This document shows positions 43,235-52,126 of a stretch of 63,597 bases of DNA, in pieces; within the stretch, counting starts at the first letter, position 1, and each line of letters starts with the position of its first letter. The notes below the pieces were generated by a model. The model was not told where the DNA came from, ran no database searches, and saw only the letters and a program-made list of their open reading frames with translations. The position numbers were made by a program, and so were the translations under genes. The DNA is from Halomonas ventosae (GTDB taxonomy: Bacteria > Pseudomonadota > Gammaproteobacteria > Pseudomonadales > Halomonadaceae). The stretch is from contig NZ_SNWH01000015.1 in the NCBI RefSeq assembly GCF_004361885.1, positions 1 through 63,597 on the forward strand, read 5' to 3'.

Positions 43235-44017
43235 ATGGAAGGTGTCTCTCCAGTCACGCTGGGGTTTTTGGGTAGTCTTGCCGCCGGTTCGATGACCGCG
43301 ATCGGAGCGCTACCTATCCTGATCAGCAAGGCGCCCGATCGTGCCATTCGCGACCTGGCACTCGGATTCGCCGCCGGTGTCATGCTGGCGGCGTCCTTCT
43401 TTTCACTGATCATTCCCTCCCTGGAAGCCTCTGGACTGCGCTATGGCGGTAGCGTCTTGCCTGCCGTCATTGCCTGCGCGTCGATACTGATGGGGATGGG
43501 GCTGGTCGCCCTGCTGAATGAGCGACTCCCCCACGAGCATTTCGAGCAGGGGCGTGAAGGGCCACAGGCAGCATCGCTTCGCCGAATCTGGCTGTTCATC
43601 ATTGCCATCACGATCCACAACCTGCCAGAGGGTCTGGCGGTTGGTGTGGCTTTTGGAGCAGGGGGAAGCGAAGGGGGACTTCCCCTTGCCATCGGTATCG
43701 GCCTGCAGAATGCGCCGGAAGGCCTGGCGGTGGCAGTGGCACTGCTGGGTGAAGGCTATTCACGCTGGCGATCCTGGACCATTGCCTCCCTCACCGGGCT
43801 GGTAGAGCCGCTGGGTGGCCTGCTAGGTGCGGGAGTCGTCAGCATGTCACAAGTGCTGCTCCCCTGGGGGCTGGCCTTCGCCGCCGGCGCCATGCTCTAT
43901 GTCATCAGCCATGAGATCATTCCCGAGACCCACCGAAGTGGCCACCAGAACAAGGCGACGTTGGGGCTCTCGGTGGGGTTGGTACTCATGCTGTTCCTGG
44001 ATGTCTCGCTGGGCTAG
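43235..44017 (+). CDS. ZIP-family metal transporter (GufA/ZupT-like)
   Basis: A 260-residue, eight-helix transporter. Metal-binding motifs are TIHNLPEGLAVG (helix 4) and GLQNAPEGLAVA (helix 5), with a His/Glu loop LPHEHFEQGREG between helices 3 and 4. It imports divalent metals such as Zn, Fe or Mn with broad specificity. ATG 43235 with GGGGAAGG upstream is preferred over the longer frame from 43142. Within a resistance island an importer may restore essential metals during export. Confidence 0.9.
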   Translation: MEGVSPVTLGFLGSLAAGSMTAIGALPILISKAPDRAIRDLALGFAAGVMLAASFFSLIIPSLEASGLRYGGSVLPAVIACASILMGMGLVALLNERLPHEHFEQGREGPQAASLRRIWLFIIAITIHNLPEGLAVGVAFGAGGSEGGLPLAIGIGLQNAPEGLAVAVALLGEGYSRWRSWTIASLTGLVEPLGGLLGAGVVSMSQVLLPWGLAFAAGAMLYVISHEIIPETHRSGHQNKATLGLSVGLVLMLFLDVSLG

Positions 44018-44038
44018 CTTGCCGACCCTTCCAGGCGC

Positions 44039-44497
44039 CTACCCCAGGTCGTGAGCGCCTCCGTGGGCCTGGTCGCTGATACAAAGCTGATGATCGCTCA
44101 ACACTTCGATGATCCGGCAGCTTTCGACCTTCCCCCCGGCACACTGGCTGACCATCCGTTTGAGCTCGTCACGCAGTGCGGAGAGCCGCTGCAACCGCGA
44201 CTCGACCTCCTCCAGGTGGTGCTTGGCAATGGCGTCGACCTCCTGACACGGCATGTCGGGCTGGTCTGACATGGCCAGCAGTTCACGCACCGCTTCCACC
44301 GAGAAGCCGAAGTCCCGAGCATGGCGAATGAAGGTCAGCCGCCTGACGGCCTCCTCTCCGTAGCGGCGTTGACCGCCCTCGGTACGTGTCGCGTCGCTCA
44401 CCAGCCCGATGCTCTCGTAATAGCGAACCGTTTCGGGCTTGCAGCCGGCACGCCGGGCCAGTTCGCCGATGCCGATTGCATCGCTCGTCTCCGCCAT
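44039..44497 (-). CDS. CadR/PbrR-type MerR-family Cd/Pb/Zn regulator
   Basis: A 152-residue regulator with MerR winged helix IGELARRAGCKPETVRYYESIGL. Metal cysteines appear in MPCQEVDAIAKHHL and QCAGGKVESCRIIEVL, and the tail has several His (SDHQL, AHGGAHD), as in CadR and PbrR. It is divergent from cadA, and the shared operator at 44519-44549 resembles the PbrR site. It may also control the CDF gene at 40.2 kb through a similar operator. Confidence 0.88.
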   Translation of the reverse strand: MAETSDAIGIGELARRAGCKPETVRYYESIGLVSDATRTEGGQRRYGEEAVRRLTFIRHARDFGFSVEAVRELLAMSDQPDMPCQEVDAIAKHHLEEVESRLQRLSALRDELKRMVSQCAGGKVESCRIIEVLSDHQLCISDQAHGGAHDLG

Positions 44498-44518
44498 CCT
44501 GAAGCCCTCCTGAATGGC

Positions 44519-44549
44519 TTGAATCTATAGTTGCTACAAGGTTTATCCT
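44519..44549 (+). promoter_or_regulatory. MerR-type promoter/operator of cadA
   Basis: TTGAAT (44519-44524), a 19-bp spacer with CTATAGTTGCTACAAGG, and TATCCT (44544-44549). Spacing and dyad are those of pbrA and cadA promoters. It lies between the divergent regulator and ATPase genes. Confidence 0.8.
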
Positions 44550-44581
44550 TCAGAAGATAACCCATCGCCAGGAGTGTCACC

Positions 44582-46777
44582 ATGGAAAATTCGACATCCA
44601 CGGCAACGTCAGTGGGCTTCACGCTACGAGTCGAAGGCATGGACTGTGGTGGCTGCGAGCGCAAGGTCGAAGCCGCGCTGGGCCGCCTGGAGGGCATCGA
44701 GGCGGTATCGGCCAGTTCGGTGACCGGGTCGGTCACCGTACACCCCCAACCACACTCGGCCCCGTCTCACCAGACGATCGAACGGATCCTTAACGAGCTT
44801 GGCTACCGGCTTGCCGCCGATACCGAGAAGGATGGGTCAGATACCCCCCCAGCGCCCTGGTGGCAGACCGCGAAAGGACGCCTGGTGCTCGTCACGGGGG
44901 GCCTGCTGGCTCTGGCCTTGGTCCTTCGCATGACCTGGCCGGTACTGGGAGGCTGGCCCTTCGTCGCCGCCACCCTGGTGGGTCTGGTGCCCATCGCACA
45001 GGGCGCCTGGGGCGCACTGAAGATGCGCAACCCCTTCACCATCGAGATGCTGATGAGCATCGCCGCCCTGGGCGCCCTGGCTATCGACGCCGCCGCCGAA
45101 GCGGCGGTGGTGGTCTTCCTGTTCGCCGTGGGCGAACTGCTGGAGGGCGTGGCCGCCTCACGGGCGCGACGCAGCATCTCGGCCCTGGCGGACCTGACGC
45201 CGTCCACGGCGAGGCTGATGGAGGATGGGGATACTCGTGAGGTCTCGGCCGCCTCGCTCACGCCTGGGCAGCGAGTCCTGGTGCGACCGGGCGACCGCGT
45301 GCCCTGCGATGGGCGTATTCTGACCGGCGAATCCGACCTGGATGAGTCACCGATCAACGGGGAGTCGGTGCCCCGCTCGCGTGCCCCGGGGGACGACGTC
45401 TTTGCCGGCACGGTCAACCTCGATGCCGCCCTGGAGGTGGAGGTAACCCGCGGCGCCGAGGACAACACCATCGCCCGGGTGATCCGCCTGGTGGAAGAGG
45501 CCCAGGCCGCCAAGGCGCCGGTGGCGCGCTTCATCGATCGCTTCGCGTTCTACTACATGCCGGCGGTGGTGGGGCTCGCCCTGCTGATGGCGGTGGTGCC
45601 GCCGCTGGTCTCGACCATGGCCTGGTCGGAATCGGTCTATCGCGCCCTGGCCTTGCTGTTGATCGCCTGCCCCTGTGCCCTGGTGATCTCGACCCCCGCG
45701 GCGATCGCTGCCGGCCTCTCGGCGGGCGCCCGGCGGGGCCTGCTGATCAAGGGCGGCGCGGTACTCGAACAGCTGGGCAAGCTGCGCACGGTGGCGTTGG
45801 ACAAGACCGGCACCCTCACCGCCGGCACTCCCCGTGTCACAGACGTGGAGGACTGGGCCACCGGCCAGGGCGAAAACGAGATCCTGAGGCTGGCAGCCGC
45901 GATGGAACGTGATTCTAGCCATCCCATCGCCACGGCCATCCTCGCCCATGCGCAGCAACAGGGCCTGTCGCTTCCCCTGGCCAGCGAGAGCCGCGCCCTG
46001 TCGGGCTTGGGCGTCGCCGGCCGGGTCGAGGGGCGCGAGCTGGGCCTGGTCACGCCTCGCCACCTGGCCGAGCGAGTCACGCTGGATCATGACCTGAACG
46101 TCCGGATCGCCGAGCTGGAGGGTGCCGGCAAGAGTCTCGCCCTGCTGGTCGAGAGCGAGCGTCCCCTGGGACTGATCGCCGTTCGCGATGAGCCGCGTGA
46201 GGACGCCCGGGAGGGGCTCGCCGCCCTGTCACGTCTCGGCGTCGAGGCCGTCATGCTCAGTGGTGACAATGCGCGTACCGCCGCTGCCATCGGTGGCTCG
46301 CTGGGCATCGAGGCCCATGGCGAGCTGATGCCCGAGGACAAGGCCCGGCGCGTGCAGCAATGGCAGGCCACCGGACGCGGGCCGGTCGGCAAGGTGGGCG
46401 ACGGGATCAACGATGCCCCGGCACTGGCGGCGGCCGATGTCGGCATCGCCATGGGCGGCGGCACCGACGTGGCACTGGAAACGGCGGATGCGGCCCTGCT
46501 CAAGAACCGCGTCACCGGCATCGCCGAGCTGATCGACCTGTCTAGGGCCACGCTGCGCAACGTCAAGACCAACGTCGCCCTGGCGCTGGGCCTGAAGGCT
46601 ATCTTCCTGGTGACCACGGCGCTGGGCATCACCGGCATGTGGATCGCGGTGATGGCGGATACCGGTGCCACCGTGCTGGTGACCCTGAACGCCATGCGGC
46701 TGCTGGGCTATCGCTTCTCACCAGGGACCGCCATGAGCGGCTCGGCAAGCCCGCGCTACCAGGCAGCCACGTCATGA
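44582..46777 (+). CDS. cadA: Zn/Cd/Pb-exporting P1B-type ATPase (CadA/ZntA/PbrA)
   Basis: A 731-residue ATPase. One N-terminal HMA domain has GMDCGGCERKV. The transport motif CPC near residue 362 is in IACPCALVISTPAAI, typical of the Zn/Cd/Pb subgroup. DKTGTLT, DSSHPIATAI and GDGINDAPAL are present. GGAG stands upstream of the ATG. The stop overlaps lspA (ATGA), which repeats the pbrA-pbrC linkage of lead resistance operons, so Pb(II) is a likely substrate beside Cd and Zn. The pbrB-type phosphatase is missing. Confidence 0.93.
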   Translation: MENSTSTATSVGFTLRVEGMDCGGCERKVEAALGRLEGIEAVSASSVTGSVTVHPQPHSAPSHQTIERILNELGYRLAADTEKDGSDTPPAPWWQTAKGRLVLVTGGLLALALVLRMTWPVLGGWPFVAATLVGLVPIAQGAWGALKMRNPFTIEMLMSIAALGALAIDAAAEAAVVVFLFAVGELLEGVAASRARRSISALADLTPSTARLMEDGDTREVSAASLTPGQRVLVRPGDRVPCDGRILTGESDLDESPINGESVPRSRAPGDDVFAGTVNLDAALEVEVTRGAEDNTIARVIRLVEEAQAAKAPVARFIDRFAFYYMPAVVGLALLMAVVPPLVSTMAWSESVYRALALLLIACPCALVISTPAAIAAGLSAGARRGLLIKGGAVLEQLGKLRTVALDKTGTLTAGTPRVTDVEDWATGQGENEILRLAAAMERDSSHPIATAILAHAQQQGLSLPLASESRALSGLGVAGRVEGRELGLVTPRHLAERVTLDHDLNVRIAELEGAGKSLALLVESERPLGLIAVRDEPREDAREGLAALSRLGVEAVMLSGDNARTAAAIGGSLGIEAHGELMPEDKARRVQQWQATGRGPVGKVGDGINDAPALAAADVGIAMGGGTDVALETADAALLKNRVTGIAELIDLSRATLRNVKTNVALALGLKAIFLVTTALGITGMWIAVMADTGATVLVTLNAMRLLGYRFSPGTAMSGSASPRYQAATS

Positions 46778-47277
46778 GAACGAAACGGATAGCGATGGCG
46801 CCGCAGAGCCGCTACTGGTTGGCACTGGCCGTTATGGTCGGCCTGGCCGACCAGGTCATCAAGGGACTGGTGCAGGCGCTGATGCCGTATGGCCAGACCA
46901 TCCCGCTGACCCCATTCTTCAACTGGGGTCACTGGTGGAACACGGGGGCGGCCTTCAGCTTCCTCGCCGATTCAGGTGGCTGGCAGCGCTACCTCTTCCT
47001 CTGCCTGACAGGAATAGCGGCTATCGTGCTGACGTTCCTGTTGTGCAGGCCCAGGCCCCGCCTGGAGGCGCTGGGGTACAGCTTGATGCTGGGTGGCGCG
47101 CTGGGTAATGGCATCGACCGCCTGGCGCGAGGGTATGTGGTGGACTACCTGGACATCTACTGGCGAGAGTGGCACTGGCCCGCCTTCAACCTGGCGGATA
47201 TCGCCCTGTTCCTGGGTGTCATTACCTTTGCGATGGCGGCCTTGCATGAACGTCCCTCCCCCAGGTTGTCCGAGTGA
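46774..47277 (+). CDS. lspA: Lipoprotein signal peptidase LspA (PbrC-like)
   Basis: A 167-residue, four-helix aspartic protease that cleaves prolipoproteins before the lipidated Cys. Catalytic aspartates sit in GNGIDRLARGYVVDYLD and FNLADIAL; the early motif WNTGAAFSFL is conserved. Its ATG overlaps the cadA stop (ATGA). A housekeeping lspA next to ileS is expected elsewhere; this copy belongs to the metal operon, as pbrC does in lead resistance. Confidence 0.92.
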   Translation: MRTKRIAMAPQSRYWLALAVMVGLADQVIKGLVQALMPYGQTIPLTPFFNWGHWWNTGAAFSFLADSGGWQRYLFLCLTGIAAIVLTFLLCRPRPRLEALGYSLMLGGALGNGIDRLARGYVVDYLDIYWREWHWPAFNLADIALFLGVITFAMAALHERPSPRLSE

Positions 47278-47281
47278 CGGC

Positions 47282-48784
47282 ATGGATGCACAGAACCCGC
47301 CAGTCCGGGACATGACGCTTTTCGGACGGCTCTCTCCGGTCCTCGGCTGTTTGCTGGCCCTGACCGCCGGAGGGTTGACCACCCTTAGTGCCGCGCCCTT
47401 CACGCTGTGGTGGCTGGGCCCGGTGGCGGTGGCCCTGGTCTATGTCGGCATCCATGCCCTGACACCCGCTCAAGCCGCCCTCCGCGGTTGGTGCTATGGC
47501 GTGGGCCTGTTCGGCTCCGGTACCTCCTGGGTCTTCGTCGCGATCCACGACTATGGCGATACGGGGGCGCTCCTGGCGCTCTTCCTCACCGGTGTGTTCG
47601 TGGCCAGCCTGGCGCTGTTCTATGCCGTGCCCTTCTGGCTCTATCGCCGCGTCACGGGCCCACGCCTGGCCTTCCTCAGCTTCGCCGGCGCCTGGGTACT
47701 CAGCGAGTGGCTGCGCACCTGGCTGTTTACCGGGTTTCCCTGGCTGCTGCTGGGCACGTCCCAAGTGGACTCGCCGCTGGCGGCCTGGGCCCCGGTGGGC
47801 GGCGTCTATTTCCTGTCGCTGATCACCGCCCTGACAGGCACCCTGGGCGTGGAGCTCCTGCGCCGCCGCTGGTGGGCCGCGGCGCCCATCGCCGCTCTCT
47901 GGCTGACTCCCCTGGCCCTGCCGTCCCAGTGGACCTCGCCGGCCGGCGAGCCGCTACGGGTCGCCCTGCTGCAGGGCAACCTGGCTCAGTCGATCAAGTG
48001 GACGCCCGAAGGCCAGCGCGAGGCGGTCAACATCTACACGTTGTTAGCACGAAAGCAGCCCGACGAGCTCGACCTGATGGTCTGGCCGGAGGCGGCCCTG
48101 CCGATGTTCGAGGAGAAAGCGCGGCCCATACTGGAGCGGGTACAGTCCAACCTGTCGCCCGACACCGCCCTACTCACCGGCATCCTGCAGCGCGACGGCG
48201 GCGACAACTACAACGGCGTGATCGGCCTGGGTAACGCCGAGGGCCAGTATCGTAAGGTGCGTCTGGTGCCTTTCGGCGAGTACCTGCCGCTGAAGCGCCT
48301 GTTCGCCGACACCATCGCCTTCTTCGACCTGCCCATGCCGACCATGACCCCCGGGGCCGAGGCTCAGGGGCCGATCCACGCCGCCGGAACCACCATCGGT
48401 AACGCCATCTGCTACGAGATCATCTATGCCGATCGTGTCGCCGAGCAGGCGCGCGATGCCGAGCTGTTGCTGACGGTCTCCAACGACACCTGGTTCGGCC
48501 GCTCCATCGGCCCCCTGCAGCATCTGCAGATGGCCCGCCTGCGTGCGCTGGAGAACGGCCGGTACCTGATCCGCGCCACCAGCAACGGCGTGACCGCCAT
48601 CGTCGATCCTCAGGGCCGTGTCATGGCCCGTGCACCACAGTTCCAGGCGACGAGCCTTCGCGGTGAGGTGCTGCCCATGGTGGGAAACACGCCGTTCACC
48701 CGAACCGGTAGCTGGCCCACCTGGCTGTTGGCCGCCTTACTGGTGCTGCCTGGATGGCGATTCAACACACGTCGGTCTGGATGA
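47282..48784 (+). CDS. lnt: Apolipoprotein N-acyltransferase Lnt
   Basis: A 500-residue membrane enzyme that adds the third acyl chain to lipoproteins. About six helices precede a nitrilase-like domain with catalytic Glu in VWPEAALPMFE, Lys in the QYRKVRLVPFGEYLPL region and nucleophile Cys in GNAICYEIIY. ATG 47282 is 4 bases after the lspA stop; ATG 47312 is an alternative. It forms cadA-lspA-lnt, an arrangement in which both late steps of lipoprotein maturation are tied to metal export. Confidence 0.92.
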   Translation: MDAQNPPVRDMTLFGRLSPVLGCLLALTAGGLTTLSAAPFTLWWLGPVAVALVYVGIHALTPAQAALRGWCYGVGLFGSGTSWVFVAIHDYGDTGALLALFLTGVFVASLALFYAVPFWLYRRVTGPRLAFLSFAGAWVLSEWLRTWLFTGFPWLLLGTSQVDSPLAAWAPVGGVYFLSLITALTGTLGVELLRRRWWAAAPIAALWLTPLALPSQWTSPAGEPLRVALLQGNLAQSIKWTPEGQREAVNIYTLLARKQPDELDLMVWPEAALPMFEEKARPILERVQSNLSPDTALLTGILQRDGGDNYNGVIGLGNAEGQYRKVRLVPFGEYLPLKRLFADTIAFFDLPMPTMTPGAEAQGPIHAAGTTIGNAICYEIIYADRVAEQARDAELLLTVSNDTWFGRSIGPLQHLQMARLRALENGRYLIRATSNGVTAIVDPQGRVMARAPQFQATSLRGEVLPMVGNTPFTRTGSWPTWLLAALLVLPGWRFNTRRSG

Positions 48785-48810
48785 TAAGGGTCCAGCCGAA
48801 AAGGGAGAGA

Positions 48811-49887
48811 ATGATGGCGTTATCCGAATCCCACTCTGGCACAGCGAGGAAATCTCCATGGTGGCAGCTTCGAACACGCACACTGGTGGGAGCGCTGGCA
48901 GGCTGGCTTGCGTTCATCGGCGTTGCTCAGGCCCAGGAGGAAAACAATTGGCCCCTCGGCCACTATCCGCTGCCTGAACAAGGCAATGTGATCGGCGACA
49001 CCTACCGCATAACGGTGGAGGATCGAGAAGATACCCTGCTCGATATCGCCAGGCGGCACAACCTGGGGTACAGGGAGATCGTGCGCGCCAACCCGGACGT
49101 GAGCATCTGGATTCCCGGCGAGGGTGCCGAGGTGACCATACCCGGACGCTTCATCCTGCCCCCTGCAGAGCGCACTGGCATCGTCATCAACATCGCCGAG
49201 CTGCGCCTTTATTATTATCCCGAGGTGGATGACGACGAGACGCCACGTGTCGAGACCTATCCTATCGGCATCGGTCGCGAGGGCTTCGATACGCCCCTCG
49301 GTGTGACCAAGACCACCATGAACATCAAGAACCCCGCCTGGTACCCACCCGAGTCGGTCCAGCGTGAAGCCAGGGCACGTGGTGAAGAGGCACCCAGCGT
49401 GGTGCCCCCAGGCCCGGACAATCCGCTGGGAGACCATGCCATTATCCTTGGATTCGATGGCTACTTGATCCATGGGACCAACCAGCCGGATGGTATCGGC
49501 ATGCGTGCCAGTCGTGGCTGTATTCGCATGTTCCCTGGGGACATCGAGTCGATCTTCGACCGCGTGCCCGCCGGCACCCAGGTCCGAATCGTCAACCAGC
49601 CCATCAAGATCGGCTGGCATGAAGGGCAACCGCTGGTTCAGGCATTCCCGCCTCTGGAGGGGGAGGGGAACAGCATGTCCACGTTGGTAGAGACCATCAC
49701 CCGTCTCAACCAACACAAGGCCGAGGGCTGGAGCTTCGATTATGAACAGCTTCGCGGCCTGTTGGATGACCCCAGCGGTCGCATGGTAGCCCTGAATCCC
49801 AAGCCGGAGCCCGCGTCGGATCCGGATAAAACGCATGACACAGACTACCAGGGTATCTACGCAGAAATCGCGCTGAGCAGGCCATGA
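48811..49887 (+). CDS. L,D-transpeptidase (YkuD/ErfK-YbiS family)
   Basis: A 358-residue exported enzyme. A signal peptide with a long basic n-region ends near GVAQAQ. A LysM-like segment (DREDTLLDIARRHNLGYREIVRANPD) binds peptidoglycan. The YkuD domain has HGTNQPDGIGMRASRGCIRM with catalytic Cys. It attaches Braun-type lipoprotein to murein or makes 3-3 cross-links. ATG 48811 or 48814 follows AAGGGAGAG. It starts 26 bases after lnt on the same strand, so it likely ends the cadA operon and completes a lipoprotein-to-wall pathway. Confidence 0.9.
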   Translation: MMALSESHSGTARKSPWWQLRTRTLVGALAGWLAFIGVAQAQEENNWPLGHYPLPEQGNVIGDTYRITVEDREDTLLDIARRHNLGYREIVRANPDVSIWIPGEGAEVTIPGRFILPPAERTGIVINIAELRLYYYPEVDDDETPRVETYPIGIGREGFDTPLGVTKTTMNIKNPAWYPPESVQREARARGEEAPSVVPPGPDNPLGDHAIILGFDGYLIHGTNQPDGIGMRASRGCIRMFPGDIESIFDRVPAGTQVRIVNQPIKIGWHEGQPLVQAFPPLEGEGNSMSTLVETITRLNQHKAEGWSFDYEQLRGLLDDPSGRMVALNPKPEPASDPDKTHDTDYQGIYAEIALSRP

Positions 49888-49989
49888 CGACGACAACATG
49901 GCGAGTCTTGTCAGTCTCGTGACGCTGACGTCGGTCGCGGATGATCCAGGATCTATAGCGCTCTACATGACCATTGGCGTTGCGTTTAT

Positions 49990-50020
49990 AGCCCCACCTT
50001 GCCGCATGGCGCGGTGGGCT
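49990..50020. terminator. Hairpin between the transpeptidase and ctaG genes
   Basis: AGCCCCACC (49990-49998) pairs with GGTGGGCT (50013-50020) with one bulged C and an inner GCC/GGC stem. No T-run follows. It may separate the cadA operon from the copper-chaperone genes. Confidence 0.35.
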
Positions 50021-50034
50021 TCTAGTCTCACCGT

Positions 50035-50919
50035 TTGCATGCCGATTCTGGGGAGGGACGGGCTATCGACCTCGACGTTGCTCTGGGCTACCTGCTGCCG
50101 TGGGAGTTCTCGCTGGCCTGGTCGGGGGCCTGCCTGCTGGCCATCGTGCTCTACCTGCGTGGCCTCCGGCAGCGCCGACGGCGAGGCGAGGCCACAGGCG
50201 CAGGTCGAGTCCTTGCCTACCTGCTGGGTGTCGCCACCATCTATGGCGTCACTCAGACCCATTACGACTACCTCGCCCAGTACATGTTCTTTACCCATCG
50301 GGCACAGCATCTGGTACTGCATCACGCCGGCCCCTTCCTGATTGCCCTGGCCGCCCCCCTGCCGGTACTGACAGACGGCTTGCCGACCCGAATCAGGCAC
50401 TTTTCAGGATGGAGGCCGGTCGCGCGCCTGCTGCGCCCTGTATACCGGACGCTTCAACATCCACTGATCGCTCCCGTACTGTTCGTCGGGCTGATCTATT
50501 TCTGGTTGATTCCCGAGGTCCACTTCGATGCGATGCTGAGTACCGACCTGTATCAAGTGATGAACTGGAGCATGGCGCTGGATGGGTTGCTGTTCTGGTG
50601 GTTGATCTTGGATCGCCGCACGCCGCAGCAGGGCGGCCTCGGTTACGGCAAGCGCATCGCCATCCTGCTGGTGGTGATTCCGCCGCAGATCGTGCTGGGG
50701 GCCTATATCGTCTTCAGCCGGAGTGTCATTTTCGATGTCTATGAGGTATGCGGGCGCGCCTGGCCGCTGGACCCTCTGACTGACCAGCTCCTCGGTGGCC
50801 TGTTGACTTGGGTACCGGCCACGATGATGAGTGCCATCGGGGTTCTGATCATTCTCAGCTTTCTGTTCCGTGATGCCCGCAAGGAGGATGCCGCTGATGT
50901 CTCTCACGCCACACCCTAG
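50035..50919 (+). CDS. ctaG: Caa3-type cytochrome oxidase assembly protein CtaG
   Basis: A 294-residue membrane protein with seven helices. The CtaG_Caa3 features THYDYLAQYMFFTHRAQHLVLHHAGP and NWSMALDGLLFWWLILD hold conserved His and Asp that may bind copper. It helps assemble the CuB or CuA centre of haem-copper oxidases. The frame opens with TTG 50035; GGGGAGGG lies inside it at 50049-50056 with no ATG/GTG/TTG in frame behind it, so the start is uncertain. It overlaps the PCu(A)C gene. Confidence 0.85.
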   Translation: MHADSGEGRAIDLDVALGYLLPWEFSLAWSGACLLAIVLYLRGLRQRRRRGEATGAGRVLAYLLGVATIYGVTQTHYDYLAQYMFFTHRAQHLVLHHAGPFLIALAAPLPVLTDGLPTRIRHFSGWRPVARLLRPVYRTLQHPLIAPVLFVGLIYFWLIPEVHFDAMLSTDLYQVMNWSMALDGLLFWWLILDRRTPQQGGLGYGKRIAILLVVIPPQIVLGAYIVFSRSVIFDVYEVCGRAWPLDPLTDQLLGGLLTWVPATMMSAIGVLIILSFLFRDARKEDAADVSHATP

Positions 50920-51361
50920 TCTGCCGCGCCTGGCGAAACGCTGGTGCTCGATTTTCCTCCTGCTGATCGCGACGACCGGCACGCTGGCGGCTGCCGAACT
51001 GGAGGTCAGCGAGGCGCGGTTGCGGCTCCTGCCCGGGGACCTGCCCGCGGCAGGCTACTTCACCCTCACCAATACCAGCGAGAAGGGCGTCACCCTGACA
51101 GGAGCGGATAGCCCCGCTTTCGGTAATGTCATGATGCACCGCAGTGTCAATCAGGATGGCGTCACCCGCATGGAGCCCGTCGCCCAACTGGAGCTGGCGG
51201 CGGGGGAGCAGGTCGAATTCGCCCCTGGTGGCTACCATCTCATGCTCATGAAGCGGGTTCGCCCCCTCGTCGTTGGTGACGACGTCGAGGTGAATCTTCA
51301 TTTCGCCGGCAATCAGCGACAGGGTGTCACGTTCCGCGCCGTGGCGCCGACAGCACAGTAG
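50897..51361 (+). CDS. Periplasmic copper chaperone PCu(A)C
   Basis: A 154-residue protein with a signal peptide cut near LAAAEL and the copper-binding pattern H-x10-M...H-x-M: VMMHRSVNQDGVTRMEPV followed by YHLMLMKR. It donates Cu(I) to the CuA site of cytochrome oxidase with SCO. AAGGAGG nine bases before ATG 50897 decides the start. It overlaps ctaG by 23 bases. Confidence 0.9.
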   Translation: MSLTPHPSLPRLAKRWCSIFLLLIATTGTLAAAELEVSEARLRLLPGDLPAAGYFTLTNTSEKGVTLTGADSPAFGNVMMHRSVNQDGVTRMEPVAQLELAAGEQVEFAPGGYHLMLMKRVRPLVVGDDVEVNLHFAGNQRQGVTFRAVAPTAQ

Positions 51362-51371
51362 GGGGAGCAGG

Positions 51372-51950
51372 ATGCGCCAATGCATCATGGCACTATTCGT
51401 GACGCTATGGATTGCAGGCTGCAGCAATCCAGACTGGCAGACCAAGGATATCTCGGGGCTGATGCCTTCCCTGGCGTTCGAACTCATCGACGAGAACGGG
51501 AGTACGGTGAGCGCCGATCAGTTCCTCGGCAAGACGACGCTGCTGTTCTTCGGCTTCACCCATTGCCCCGATGTCTGTCCGACCACCCTTTCGCGTCTCG
51601 ACGCGGCCACCCAACGCATGGATGAAACCGCGCGTGATGAAATCCAGGTGCTCTTCGTCTCGGTGGATCCTCGCCGCGATGACGCCGAGACACTGGATAG
51701 CTACACCGACGCCTTCGGCCCCCAGTTCATCGGCCTCACGGGGGATAAAGCGGCACTCGATAAGCTGACACGCCGCTATCGGGTGACCTACGGGTATGGC
51801 GAAGAAGACAGCGAAGGGAACTATGATGTGTCGCACTCCAGCGCTGTCTTCGCCTTCAATGCCCAGGGAGAGGCGCGCCTGCTGATCCGCGACAGCGACC
51901 CCATGGAGGCCGTGGTTGCCGACCTTGGAAGGCTTGCCAGCGGTGCCTGA
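51372..51950 (+). CDS. SCO1/SenC-family copper chaperone, lipoprotein
   Basis: A 192-residue thioredoxin-fold protein. The lipobox WIAGC anchors it to a membrane; TLLFFGFTHCPDVCPTTLS has the CxxxC copper site and the later His is in DVSHSSAVFAF. It delivers copper to CuA or reduces its cysteines. GGGGGAG stands before ATG 51372, 11 bases after the chaperone gene. With ctaG and PCu(A)C it forms a compact oxidase-maturation set. As a lipoprotein it is itself a possible client of the LspA and Lnt encoded just upstream. Confidence 0.9.
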   Translation: MRQCIMALFVTLWIAGCSNPDWQTKDISGLMPSLAFELIDENGSTVSADQFLGKTTLLFFGFTHCPDVCPTTLSRLDAATQRMDETARDEIQVLFVSVDPRRDDAETLDSYTDAFGPQFIGLTGDKAALDKLTRRYRVTYGYGEEDSEGNYDVSHSSAVFAFNAQGEARLLIRDSDPMEAVVADLGRLASGA

Positions 51951-52126
51951 GTAGTCACCGTCCATCGCCCCTATCTTCCGTCGAGGATCGGGATGGGGAT
52001 TACCTAGGAGTACGGTGCAAGGTTCGTCGTTGCGCCTTGAGGCAGCTGAACACCACGTTCGATCACCTTTCACTCCTGGAAATTGGGTCAGAGAGCTGCA
52101 AGGGCTATGTGTGAGAGGAGTTATTG

